A stretch of 23,490 bases of DNA. Origin: an uncultured Eggerthellaceae bacterium. Lineage in GTDB: Bacteria > Actinomycetota > Coriobacteriia > Coriobacteriales > Eggerthellaceae. Position 1 is the first letter of the stretch, and the number at the start of each line of letters is the position of its first letter. The position numbers and the translations under genes were made by a program. The notes under the pieces were generated by a model. The model had not been told where the DNA came from and searched no databases. It saw only the letters and a program-made list of their open reading frames with translations. Where the stretch lies: positions 1 to 23,490 of the forward strand of contig CAMOUE010000009.1 in NCBI GenBank assembly GCA_946626265.1, written 5' to 3'. Of this stretch, positions 16,885 to 23,490 are shown piece by piece.

Positions 16885-17535
16885 ATGCAAATCGAGATGC
16901 ACAAGCCCATACTTGACAAGAACGATGCCCTTGCCGCGCAGCTTCGGCAACGGTTCGCGGAGAACCATGTGTACGTCGTCGACCTGCTCGCCTCGCCAGG
17001 CTCCGGTAAGACCTCGACGATCCTCGCGACGATCGACGCGCTGCGCGACGAGTTCAACATCGCCGTCATCGAGGGCGACATCGCGAGTTCCGTCGATGCC
17101 GAGAAGATCAAGGCGCAGGGCATTCCCGCCGTGCAGATCAACACGGGCGGCGCTTGCCATCTCGAGAGCGCGATGCTCAAGCGCGCCATCGACGTGCTCG
17201 ACCTCGAGCGCCTCGACCTCATCATCGTCGAGAACGTGGGCAACCTCGTGTGCCCGACCGATTTCGATTTGGGCGAGAACGCGAAGATCATGATCTTGTC
17301 CGTGCCGGAAGGCGACGACAAGCCGCTGAAGTACCCGGGTATCTTCCAGGTGTCCGATGCCGTCATCTTGAACAAGGTCGACACGCTGCCCGTGTTCGAT
17401 TTCGACCGCGAGGCGTTCGAGACGAGCGTGCGCGAGCTCAATCCCACGGCACCCCTATTCCCGATCGCCGCCACGAAGGGCGACGGCGTCGAGGAATGGG
17501 CGAGTTGGCTGGCAGACCGCATCCGCGAGGCCTAG
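16885..17535 (+). CDS. hypB: Hydrogenase/urease nickel incorporation GTPase HypB
   Basis: HypB is a SIMIBI-class GTPase that drives nickel transfer during [NiFe] hydrogenase maturation. Walker A SPGSGKT is at residues 37-43; EGDIASSVDAEKI, NTGGACHLES with the Cys-His of the interface metal site, ENVGNLVCP and LNKVD (guanine specificity) follow. The N terminus has neither a His-rich nickel-storage stretch nor the extra Cys-rich motif of E. coli HypB, so it is the short form (216 aa). ATG at 16885 has AGGAG about 7 nt upstream. It ends the tat-hyp run; its stop lies in the arm of a hairpin at 17532-17566. Confidence 0.94.
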   Translation: MQIEMHKPILDKNDALAAQLRQRFAENHVYVVDLLASPGSGKTSTILATIDALRDEFNIAVIEGDIASSVDAEKIKAQGIPAVQINTGGACHLESAMLKRAIDVLDLERLDLIIVENVGNLVCPTDFDLGENAKIMILSVPEGDDKPLKYPGIFQVSDAVILNKVDTLPVFDFDREAFETSVRELNPTAPLFPIAATKGDGVEEWASWLADRIREA

Positions 17536-17566
17536 GGCGCTACGAATCGCGACCAAGCGCGCCTAG
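17532..17566. terminator. Hairpin between convergent hypB and the PF06541-type gene
   Basis: CTAGGGCGCT (17532-17541) and AGCGCGCCTAG (17556-17566) pair over 9 bp with one small bulge, with a 14-nt loop. The hypB stop codon is in the left arm. No T-run follows, so termination is a guess from position between converging genes. Confidence 0.4.
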
Positions 17567-17594
17567 CCTGCATCCAGGAGATGCGGGCGGCGCG

Positions 17595-18296
17595 TTACCT
17601 GCTGGCGAGCACCGGCCACATGCTCATGGTCTCGAAGCGCTCCCGCATGAACGCATCGTTGAAGTAGGTCGCGAAGAACTGCTGCAATGCGCTCTCGGGT
17701 TCGAATCCTGCCGTGCGGAGGAACCAGCAGTCGAGGGCGCCGAGCGTGAGCGCGCCGTCGACGGCGAGGAAGGCCGCCACGACGAGCGCGAGCGGCCTGC
17801 GCATCTGTTCGGGGACGAGGTCCGCGAGCTTCACCATGATGGGGAGCGCCCAGGTGGTCCAAGCTACCCCGATGGCGCCCCATGCCAGCGCTATCCCGAG
17901 GCTCGTGTGCCCGTGGAAGTTGAAGGGCTGGTCGGCGTAGCTCCAGGCGACGATCCCGTAACGGGTCTCGAAGAACCAGCCGGCGAGGTACTCGAACAGG
18001 CCGCCGAGCAACGCCGCAGCCAGGAACTGCACGATAATCGGGCGGCTGCGCAGCGGGTTGACCAGCAGCGTTATGAGCACTGCGCCGACGCCGTAGATAG
18101 GCGAGAGGGGTCCCACGACGAAGCCCGCGCGCGACTCCCAACGCCCGTCGATGAGGAAGCTCACGACCGTTTCGCCGACGAGGCCGACAAAGCTGCAAAC
18201 GAGGCATATGCAGACGACATGGTAGAACGTGACGTCCACGGGACGTCGCGGCTCCTTGCTCGCGTTGGCATGTCGTATGGCTATCGTTTGAGGCAT
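17595..18296 (-). CDS. PF06541-type multi-pass membrane protein
   Basis: A 233-aa protein with about six hydrophobic helices. The centre (GPLSPIYGVGAVLITLL, FLAAALLGGLFEYLAGWFFE, WSYADQPFNFHGHTSLG, LAWGAIG) matches the family Pfam names putative ABC-transporter type IV (CmpB-like). Despite the name, its function is not established and no ATPase partner is adjacent. ATG at 18296 lacks a ribosome site; an in-frame GTG at 18239 has AAGGAG 12 nt upstream and begins just before the first helix, so it is a good alternative. It is convergent with hypB and 62 nt downstream of the sirtuin gene on the same strand. Confidence 0.75.
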   Translation of the reverse strand: MPQTIAIRHANASKEPRRPVDVTFYHVVCICLVCSFVGLVGETVVSFLIDGRWESRAGFVVGPLSPIYGVGAVLITLLVNPLRSRPIIVQFLAAALLGGLFEYLAGWFFETRYGIVAWSYADQPFNFHGHTSLGIALAWGAIGVAWTTWALPIMVKLADLVPEQMRRPLALVVAAFLAVDGALTLGALDCWFLRTAGFEPESALQQFFATYFNDAFMRERFETMSMWPVLASR

Positions 18297-18358
18297 TCGA
18301 GCATTCTAACGCTAAGCAATTCAATAGTGAAGACCCCGCGGCCTGCCGATTCGCGCGT

Positions 18359-19108
18359 CTAGTAATCGAACACCTCTCCGACCTTCGCCTGCACGCACAA
18401 GTCGGCGAAACGGTCGCGCGGCGTCGGCGCCAGGTTAACGATGGCCAGATGGTCGCCCGAGAAATAGTCAATCAAGCCCGCGGCAGGGTAGACGGCCAGC
18501 GACGTTCCCGCGATGACGAGCAGGTCGGCCCGGCGGATCGCGCGCACGGACTCCTCGAGGACGTGCCCGTCGAGCCCCTCCTCGTACAGCACAACATCGG
18601 GTTTCACGATGGCGTCGCATTGCGGGCAGCGGGGCACGCCGTCGGATGCGCTTTCGTGGAGCACGAGCATCTCGTCGAGGTCGTAAGCGGTGCCGCATCC
18701 CATGCAGTAGTTTCTCAGCACGCTGCCGTGGAGCTCCCATACGGCCTTGCTGCCCGCGCTTTGGTGAAGGCCGTCGATGTTCTGGGTTATGACGGCGGAT
18801 AGGGTGCCTTCCGCTTCGAGCTCGGCGAGCTTGCGGTGCGCACGGTTCGGCTTTGCCCAGCTCGCTATCATCCTATCGAAGTAGAACTCGAAGAACCGTT
18901 CCGGATGGCGGTCGAAATACGTGCGGGATATCATCTCCTCGGGAGGGGTGTCGCCGTATTTTTGGGCGTAGAGGCCGTCGGGGCTGCGGAAGTCGGGAAT
19001 GCCGCTTTCGGTCGACACGCCCGCTCCTCCGAAGAAGACCATGCGACCTTTCGCACATGAGCCTATCCACGACCGTAACGTGGCGATTCCGTTTTCCCTC
19101 GCTGGCAT
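18359..19108 (-). CDS. cobB: Sir2-family NAD-dependent protein deacylase (sirtuin)
   Basis: Sirtuins remove acyl groups from lysine using NAD+. Visible: GAGVSTESGIPDFRS (28-42, NAD binding), TQNIDGLHQSAG (108-119), catalytic His127 in ELHGS, and the zinc site Cys135, Cys138, Cys161 and Cys164. PDVVLYEEGL and AGTSLAVYPAAGL complete the fold. Length 249 aa is typical of the small bacterial class. ATG at 19108 has a near-perfect GAGGGAGG 6 nt upstream; the in-frame TTG at 19132 would lie inside the LysR gene. It starts 11 nt after the LysR stop, and the ribosome site fills that gap, so the two genes form an operon. Confidence 0.93.
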   Translation of the reverse strand: MPARENGIATLRSWIGSCAKGRMVFFGGAGVSTESGIPDFRSPDGLYAQKYGDTPPEEMISRTYFDRHPERFFEFYFDRMIASWAKPNRAHRKLAELEAEGTLSAVITQNIDGLHQSAGSKAVWELHGSVLRNYCMGCGTAYDLDEMLVLHESASDGVPRCPQCDAIVKPDVVLYEEGLDGHVLEESVRAIRRADLLVIAGTSLAVYPAAGLIDYFSGDHLAIVNLAPTPRDRFADLCVQAKVGEVFDY

Positions 19109-19119
19109 GGCAACCTCCC

Positions 19120-20109
19120 TCATTCGAAGCAACCGGCGTCGGGCAAGGATGCGTCTTGTTCGTGCTCGTTCGCGTCGTGCCCGGGTTCGCCTGCGATGCC
19201 CTCGAGGCCTTGTCCTCCAAGGGCGCTACGGCACGCTTCGAACCCTTCACGACACATTGCGAACACGTCTTCGGAAAGGCCCTTGCGATAGAACGCGCTC
19301 ACCGAGAACTCGGCCTTTATGTCGTTCACGGGGACGATTGCAAGGTTGTTCCCGAATATGACGTTGTTCATGCTCGACGATAGGGCGACGTACTCTTCCG
19401 TTTGGACCTTCAGGAACAACATGTCGACGTCGCTGTAGAACGCACGGGCGATGAGCTGCGTCTTGTTCTCGGCTTGGATGTCGAGCATGTCGCTGAGTCC
19501 AGCATACACCAAGCTGTCGGGAAGGAGGAGCTTGTCGGCCGGAACGTCTTCGATGGATATGCCGCCGCTTCTGCCCGCGAGCGGATGGGTCTTGCTCATC
19601 ACCGCGGAGAGGCGGTCGTCGTAGATATGCGTGAGACGGTAGTTCCGCGACACCTCAGGCTCGACGTTGACGGCGATGGCAACGTCGACGACGCCGTCCT
19701 CCAGGGAGTTCCTCAGCTCTCCGTATTCCATGCACGTCATCGTTATCTTCAGGTCGGGGTGATGCGTTTGCATGAACCTGAGGAACGGGACGTTGACGGG
19801 TCGCGCGGCATTGCGCAGGTATCCGATTCTCGCGGTCTTGCCGTGCGAGTTCTTCACGCTCTGGACGCGTTCGATCGCGCGTTCGTAATCTTGCAGGACG
19901 ATCCTGGCCTCCCCGTAGAACACCTCGCCCTCGTCCGTGAGCCTGACGGTTTGCCCGCCCCGCTCGAGCAGCTTGGCGCCTAAAGACTCCTCGATCGAGG
20001 CAAGGTGCCTGCTTATGACCGAACGGCTCACGTAGAAATGCTCTGCCGTGCGCTTGAAGCTGAGCGTTTCGGCAAGGTACACGAACTCCTTGAGATATGA
20101 CAGCTCCAC
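19120..20109 (-). CDS. LysR-family transcriptional regulator
   Basis: The N-terminal winged HTH is classic LysR: YLKEFVYLAETLSFKRTAEH, VSRSVISRHLASIEESLGAKLLER, VRLTDEG. The effector-binding domain follows from about residue 90, with RIGYLRNAARPVNVPFL and IVPVNDIKAEFSVSAFYRK. The effector is unknown. GTG at 20109 is chosen because GGAGG lies 8 nt upstream and the protein then begins MELSYLKEF; the ATG at 20124 contains that ribosome site in its own codons. Length 329 aa is slightly long because of an acidic C-terminal tail. It is co-transcribed with the sirtuin. A palindrome 48 nt upstream is a likely binding site. Confidence 0.92.
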   Translation of the reverse strand: MELSYLKEFVYLAETLSFKRTAEHFYVSRSVISRHLASIEESLGAKLLERGGQTVRLTDEGEVFYGEARIVLQDYERAIERVQSVKNSHGKTARIGYLRNAARPVNVPFLRFMQTHHPDLKITMTCMEYGELRNSLEDGVVDVAIAVNVEPEVSRNYRLTHIYDDRLSAVMSKTHPLAGRSGGISIEDVPADKLLLPDSLVYAGLSDMLDIQAENKTQLIARAFYSDVDMLFLKVQTEEYVALSSSMNNVIFGNNLAIVPVNDIKAEFSVSAFYRKGLSEDVFAMCREGFEACRSALGGQGLEGIAGEPGHDANEHEQDASLPDAGCFE

Positions 20110-20156
20110 AACGACCGCCTCCATTGCCTCAATGTCCCGATAACGACTACAAATTT

Positions 20157-20183
20157 AACACGTTGCAAATATCGCAACGTGTT
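20157..20183. promoter_or_regulatory. Palindromic operator candidate upstream of the LysR gene
   Basis: AACACGTTGC (20157-20166) and GCAACGTGTT (20174-20183) are perfect 10-bp arms around AAATATC. The symmetry extends outward to ACAAATT on the left and AATTTGT on the right with a one-base offset, covering 20149-20192. It contains TTGC-N7-GCAA, the T-N11-A style of LysR sites. The surrounding DNA is clearly AT-richer than the rest of the window. Confidence 0.65.
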
Positions 20184-20362
20184 GCAATTTGTGAACTTAT
20201 TTATTCGAGTAGCATATGAACAGCAAAAACATACTGAATTGCCAAACGATACACCGCTATTCGAAGTACGTCTAATATACCACTCGCTAAATTACGGCAC
20301 TCCATCATCGTGGAATTGTGTAGAGTGTCAATGTTGTTTCCATCGAGGGAAGGAGCTATCCA

Positions 20363-20524
20363 ATGAGCAACATGAACCAGGAGCGCAACTACGGCGAAAT
20401 GAGCATGAAGGACCTCATCGAGACCATCATCCGTGACTCCAAGATCCAGGGCACGATCACCTATCCGCTGCGCACCGAAGGCTATCACACCTGCAGCAAC
20501 CTGCTCTTCACTGATCGCCTCTAA
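20363..20524 (+). CDS. 53-aa orphan protein with strong expression signals
   Basis: I do not recognise this protein. It begins MSNMNQERNYGEMSMKDLIE and ends TCSNLLFTDRL, with one Cys (residue 44) and no signal peptide or membrane helix. Evidence that it is real: GGAAGGAG 7 nt before the ATG, a strong intrinsic terminator 34 nt after the stop, and codon choice (ACC, ATC, AAC, TCC, CGT) of the kind used by highly expressed genes, whereas neighbours favour ACG and TCG. Residues 14-28 could be an amphipathic helix. It could be a peptide precursor or a small cytosolic regulator; no peptide-modifying enzyme is in the window. It is divergent from the LysR gene and followed by an XRE-like gene. Confidence 0.72.
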   Translation: MSNMNQERNYGEMSMKDLIETIIRDSKIQGTITYPLRTEGYHTCSNLLFTDRL

Positions 20525-20558
20525 AGAAGCGCTTCAGACCAAAGGGCCCTCTGGGCCG

Positions 20559-20602
20559 AACAGCCGCATGCGTAACCCTAGCGCATGCGGCTGTTTTCTT
20601 TT
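20559..20602 (+). terminator. Strong rho-independent terminator
   Basis: AACAGCCGCATGCG (20559-20572) pairs perfectly over 14 bp with 20582-20595, with a 9-nt loop, and is followed by TTTTCTTTT. It ends the transcript of the 53-aa gene. A smaller GGCCC/GGGCC hairpin (20545-20557) sits just before it. Confidence 0.9.
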
Positions 20603-20604
20603 GC

Positions 20605-20709
20605 GGGATGATACGAAGGGACGGGTACAATGTATCACCGGCCGATAAAGCATGCAGATCGCACGACGACTTGGCCGATGACATCGTAGACGCACCTTCG
20701 TATCATCCC
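20605..20709. repeat. 105-bp inverted repeat upstream of the XRE-like gene
   Basis: GGGATGATACGAAGG (20605-20619) and its exact complement (20695-20709) bound the element. The symmetry continues inward with mismatches (CG, TAC, ATGT and GGCC blocks all match) to 20643 and 20673, leaving a loop of about 29 nt. The right arm ends one base before the AAGGAGG ribosome site of the XRE-like gene, and the left arm begins just after the terminator. It could be a leader RNA hairpin, a two-sided operator or a MITE-like insertion. Confidence 0.7.
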
Positions 20710-20726
20710 TAAGGAGGGTGAGGGCC

Positions 20727-21155
20727 GTGGAGGAACCGCTGACAGACGAACTGCTCGCCGAGCTGCTCGACGCCCCGAGCCCGGACGCGTTCGCGTCGGG
20801 CCATCGGATAACGGAGCGCGACCTCCCCTCGTACCTGCAGCAGCTGCTCGACGAGAAGGGGCTCGCGCGTGCGGACGTCGTGCGCGATGCCGGGCTCAAC
20901 TCAACGTACGGCTACGAGATATTCGTGGGCAGGAAACATGCGGCGCGCGACTACATCCTCAGGATAGCCTTCGCCTTGCACGCGACGCTTAAGGAGACGA
21001 ACCGTCTGCTCCAGGCGGCCGGCCACAACGAGCTTTACTGCAAGACGCGCCGCGACGCCATCATCATCTTCTGCATCGACAAGGGTTACACGCTCATGCA
21101 CACGGACGAGGAGCTGTACCGATTCGGGGAGAACACGATCGGGGCGCGGGGTTAA
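20727..21155 (+). CDS. XRE-like helix-turn-helix protein
   Basis: A 142-aa protein with a Cro/C1-type HTH in residues about 32-85: YLQQLLDEKGLARADVV, NSTYGYEIFVGRKHAARD and ILRIAFALHATLKET. The conserved segment NELYCKTRRDAIIIF and YTLMHTDEELYRFGE follow; I have seen this arrangement in short XRE-type proteins of gut actinobacteria and Firmicutes, with no known function. GTG at 20727 is chosen because AAGGAGG (20711-20717) is 9 nt upstream; an in-frame GTG at 20718 directly abuts that site. It lies after the terminator and inverted repeat and converges with ccdA. It could control the 53-aa gene or itself, but that is inference. Confidence 0.82.
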   Translation: MEEPLTDELLAELLDAPSPDAFASGHRITERDLPSYLQQLLDEKGLARADVVRDAGLNSTYGYEIFVGRKHAARDYILRIAFALHATLKETNRLLQAAGHNELYCKTRRDAIIIFCIDKGYTLMHTDEELYRFGENTIGARG

Positions 21156-21200
21156 CGGTTCAAGCAGGCACTCGGGGGAGCGCGTAAGATTCGACGGCGT

Positions 21201-21887
21201 TCAGAGCGCAGGTGCGAGCGCCCCGAGCCACGACCCGAGCATGCCCGTCGCCATGAGGGCGCCGATGGCGACGAGGAGCGCCCCGCAAATTCCGTTCACG
21301 GCCGCATAGTGCGCCTTCACCCAAGCAAACGACCCTTCGATCTGGTCGATGAGGACGGCCGAGATGATGAAGGGGAGTCCGAGGCCGAGCGAGTAGCATG
21401 CGAGAAGCGCTATGCCGGTCACCGCATGCGCCGACGAGGCGGCGAGGCTGAGCGCGGAGCCGAGGAACGCCCCGACGCAGGGCGACCATCCGATGGCGAA
21501 CACCGCGCCGAACGCAAGCGAGCTCGCGAACCCGCGCGGCGTCACGTTCGCCTTCGGTTTGAGCGTCCTCTGGAAAAACGGGATGCGAAGAACTCCGAGG
21601 TAGTTCAGTCCGAGCACGATGACGACAGCGCCGCAAAGGACGTTGAGGGCCGTTTGGTATCTGACCAGAAGCGAGCCGAGCGCTCCTGCGAAAGCGCCCA
21701 GCAGCGTGAACACCACGGTGAAGCCGGCGACGAATCCCAGAGCGCAGACGAGCGTCTTGCGAACGTCCCTGGCGCCTTCGGCGCCTCCTCCGCCGGCAAA
21801 ATAGGCGATGTAGAGCGGCAGCATAGGCAAGAGGCATGGCGAGATGAAGGTGATGACCCCCTCGAGGAATGTGACCGCGAAATCCAT
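21201..21887 (-). CDS. ccdA: Cytochrome c biogenesis / thiol-disulfide transporter CcdA
   Basis: CcdA carries reducing equivalents from cytoplasmic thioredoxin across the membrane. Six hydrophobic helices are present in 228 aa, with the redox cysteines Cys18 in ISPCLLPMLPLY and Cys137 in GWSPCVGAFLGS, both in the conserved positions. ATG at 21887 has GAAGGTG 7 nt upstream. It starts 17 nt after the tlpA stop, so tlpA-ccdA is a unit in which TlpA is the likely outside partner. It converges with the XRE-like gene. Confidence 0.93.
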   Translation of the reverse strand: MDFAVTFLEGVITFISPCLLPMLPLYIAYFAGGGGAEGARDVRKTLVCALGFVAGFTVVFTLLGAFAGALGSLLVRYQTALNVLCGAVVIVLGLNYLGVLRIPFFQRTLKPKANVTPRGFASSLAFGAVFAIGWSPCVGAFLGSALSLAASSAHAVTGIALLACYSLGLGLPFIISAVLIDQIEGSFAWVKAHYAAVNGICGALLVAIGALMATGMLGSWLGALAPAL

Positions 21888-21904
21888 GTCGGCACCTTCA
21901 TCCG

Positions 21905-22558
21905 TTACAGGAGCGAGTCGAGCGCGCTTCTCATGAGGGCGGCATCGATTCTCCCCGGAGTCGCCGCGAGGATTTCGCCGTCAGCGGAAACGACGACCGT
22001 CGTCGGCAGCGACGACGCGCCGAACAGGTATTGGGCTTCGCGTTTGGTGTCGTAATAGGCGGGGAGGGCGTATCCGTTGTCCTCGAGCCACGAAGCGGCC
22101 TTCTCGGGCGTCTCGCGCGTCGCATCGACGCAATCGAGGAACGCGAACGAAACCCGGTCGCCATACTCGTCGTATATCTTCTGGAAATCCCCCATCTCGT
22201 CGACGCAGTACGGGCACCAGGTGGCCCAGAAGTTGATGACGAGCGGTTTCCCGTCGGCGATGTCGACGAGCGTTTCCGGCGTGCCCGTCTCGGTGTAGAC
22301 GGTCGCGTTGTAGTCGGCGAGCATCGGCGCGTCGGCGTGGGCGGATTCGCTCTCGGCAGTGCTTTCCGATGCTTGAGACTCAACGGGCTGGCCCGCACCG
22401 GCACCCGAATTGCCGGATCCGCGCGCATTCGAGAGCGCATCGTATGCGAAGAAAGCGATGGCGAGGACGACGACGAGCGCCACGAGCGCCACGAGGGGCC
22501 CTCGTTTTGCCGTGCTTTCAACCTTGCCAATCGTGTCATTGTTTTCCATGGATGACAT
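21905..22558 (-). CDS. TlpA-type membrane-anchored thioredoxin
   Basis: A thiol-disulfide oxidoreductase facing the outside of the membrane. Residues 20-40 are an N-terminal membrane anchor (no lipoprotein Cys), 41-80 a Ser/Glu/Ala-rich spacer, and 81-217 a thioredoxin fold with WCPYC (Cys115, Cys118) after VINFWATW and a conserved cis-Pro in SLPTTVVV. It is probably kept reduced by CcdA from the next gene and may reduce apocytochrome c or other exported proteins. ATG at 22558 or 22549 are both possible and neither has a strong ribosome site. It lies 36 nt after the activase-like gene on the same strand. Confidence 0.9.
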   Translation of the reverse strand: MSSMENNDTIGKVESTAKRGPLVALVALVVVLAIAFFAYDALSNARGSGNSGAGAGQPVESQASESTAESESAHADAPMLADYNATVYTETGTPETLVDIADGKPLVINFWATWCPYCVDEMGDFQKIYDEYGDRVSFAFLDCVDATRETPEKAASWLEDNGYALPAYYDTKREAQYLFGASSLPTTVVVSADGEILAATPGRIDAALMRSALDSLL

Positions 22559-22594
22559 GATAGCAGAGCGCGGACGCGCTTCATTCGCGCGAGC

Positions 22595-23490
22595 TTAGCC
22601 CCGATTCGTTCGAGATGCGATTTCGCCCGCGCGCTTGCGGATGCGGTCGGCGAATGTGCGGGCGTCCTCGACGCGCACGGAGATCTCGCGCTGCGCGTGG
22701 GAGAGGGCCTCGCTGCCCGATTCTCCGACTTCCTCGGCGATCTCGGAAAGCGCGCTGAGCGACTCCCTCGTGCGCGTGCGCATCTCGCGCGCGATTTCGT
22801 ACGCCGCGAGGGCGGAGGCCGTCACGTGGTCGGCGGCGTCGCTTGCGCCCTGCTGCGCGTAGATGCGGGCGAGGGCGAGGGCGTCTTTCGCCCGGGCGGC
22901 CATGTTGTCCTCGCGCTCGAGCGCTTCGCGCATGAGCCGCGAGGCCTCGCTCAAGTGGGTCGTCGTGATCTCCGATGTCTCGTCGATGCTCGACGACGAT
23001 TCCAGCACGTGTTCGGCGAGGCTGCTCGCTTCTTGCGCCACGGCGTTCACCGAGTCGACGACGGCGGCGATGTCGACGTCGCCCGATTTCGCGTCCTGCA
23101 TTTCCCGCACGTTCATGACGAGCATCTGCAGGCGGTTCTCGATGTTCGCGAAGCTGACGTCGGGGTCGTAGTCGAGCGAGAGGATCTGCGCCGACGGGTA
23201 CAGCTCGCGTAGCCGTTTCACGATGCCGCGCCCGACGATGTGGTTGGGCAGGCATCCGAACGGCTGCAGGATGAGGAACGCCTCGCATCCGTTGTTGGCG
23301 TGGTGGATGATCTCGCCGGGTATGAGGACGCCCTCGCCGGCGTCGAACGTGTGGTGGATGATGGCGTCGGATTCCACGACGAGGTCGGGCATGCGGGTCG
23401 CCGGCTCGTAGAGGGGATGTGCCGACGCGATGGAATCGCAGACATTGTGCGCATGCTCGAACAGGGCGTTCGCCGTCTTGTACCATGTCG
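22595..23490 (-). CDS. 2-hydroxyacyl-CoA dehydratase activase-related protein, C-terminal part (5' end beyond window)
   Basis: The frame is open to the right edge, so only the last 297 codons are seen. The first 125 residues match the end of the large activase-related proteins (DUF2229 / BadF-BcrA-HgdC group): PGEIIHHANNGCEAFLILQP, FGCLPNHIVGRG, LRELYPSAQILSLDYDPD and ENRLQML. Such proteins carry ASKHA ATPase domains and an iron-sulfur activator role or a related, less defined one. The two Cys of GCEAFLILQPFGC are conserved in the group. After about residue 130, where relatives normally stop, comes some 165 residues of Ala/Glu/Ser-rich helix resembling chemoreceptor coiled coils. The internal ATG at 23392 is not the start, since family sequence continues before it. 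Confidence 0.85.
   Translation of the reverse strand, partial: TWYKTANALFEHAHNVCDSIASAHPLYEPATRMPDLVVESDAIIHHTFDAGEGVLIPGEIIHHANNGCEAFLILQPFGCLPNHIVGRGIVKRLRELYPSAQILSLDYDPDVSFANIENRLQMLVMNVREMQDAKSGDVDIAAVVDSVNAVAQEASSLAEHVLESSSSIDETSEITTTHLSEASRLMREALEREDNMAARAKDALALARIYAQQGASDAADHVTASALAAYEIAREMRTRTRESLSALSEIAEEVGESGSEALSHAQREISVRVEDARTFADRIRKRAGEIASRTNRG

Noticed and set aside
20216..20275. A 19-codon frame starting MNSKNILNCQ
   Set aside because: It is in AT-rich regulatory DNA, where short frames arise by chance, and has no clear ribosome site or terminator of its own.
20110..21160. Toxin-antitoxin or RiPP cluster
   Set aside because: The 53-aa protein and XRE-like protein are separated by a strong terminator, the small protein does not resemble a known toxin, and no peptide-modifying enzyme or exporter is present.

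Overview
The window is dense, high-GC bacterial chromosome with very short gaps, ATG/GTG/TTG starts and strong Shine-Dalgarno motifs. Gene content (Tat export, [NiFe]-type HypA/HypB, a MenG/UbiE methyltransferase, a 2-hydroxyacyl-CoA dehydratase activase-like protein, CcdA/TlpA thiol proteins) suggests an anaerobic, menaquinone-using actinobacterium. The gene fusions fit Coriobacteriia/Eggerthellales best. That placement is inference; no rRNA or other taxonomic marker is present.

Layout. 1-907 (-): an incomplete gene joining a DNA-deoxyinosine glycosylase-like domain to an NAD(P)H-hydrate epimerase domain, the latter interrupted by a 24-bp tandem repeat. 1101-7239 (+): the housekeeping run tilS-maf-hpt-ftsH-folP/folK, where ftsH ends early because its Gln-rich tail lies in another frame. 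7387-7956 (+): bioY with a clear promoter. 8084-9795 (-): an OmpR-type response regulator and histidine kinase, converging with bioY on a 63-nt nested hairpin. 9916-13736 (+): coaX followed by a 1014-codon gene fusing TsaE, TsaB, RimI and TsaD. 13811-14569 (-): menG/ubiE. 14803-17535 (+): a 65-aa membrane protein, tatA/B, tatC, hypA, hypB. 17595-20109 (-): a PF06541-type membrane protein, then (reading leftward from 20109) a LysR regulator and a sirtuin. 20110-21155: AT-richer regulatory DNA with a palindrome, a 53-codon orphan gene with strong expression signals and terminator, a long inverted repeat, and an XRE-like HTH gene. 21201-23490 (-): tlpA-ccdA and the C-terminal part of an activase-like protein with an unusual coiled-coil tail, running off the right edge.

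How it works together. Most genes are core: tRNA modification (TilS lysidine; Tsa t6A), purine salvage, folate and CoA synthesis, membrane proteolysis, biotin uptake. The Tat and Hyp genes fit export and nickel maturation of respiratory enzymes. The most unusual items are the four-domain Tsa/RimI fusion, the glycosylase-epimerase fusion, the out-of-frame FtsH tail and the 20.1-21.2 kb small-gene locus. No mobile element, CRISPR array, rRNA or tRNA gene was seen, and no gap between genes exceeds 300 bases.
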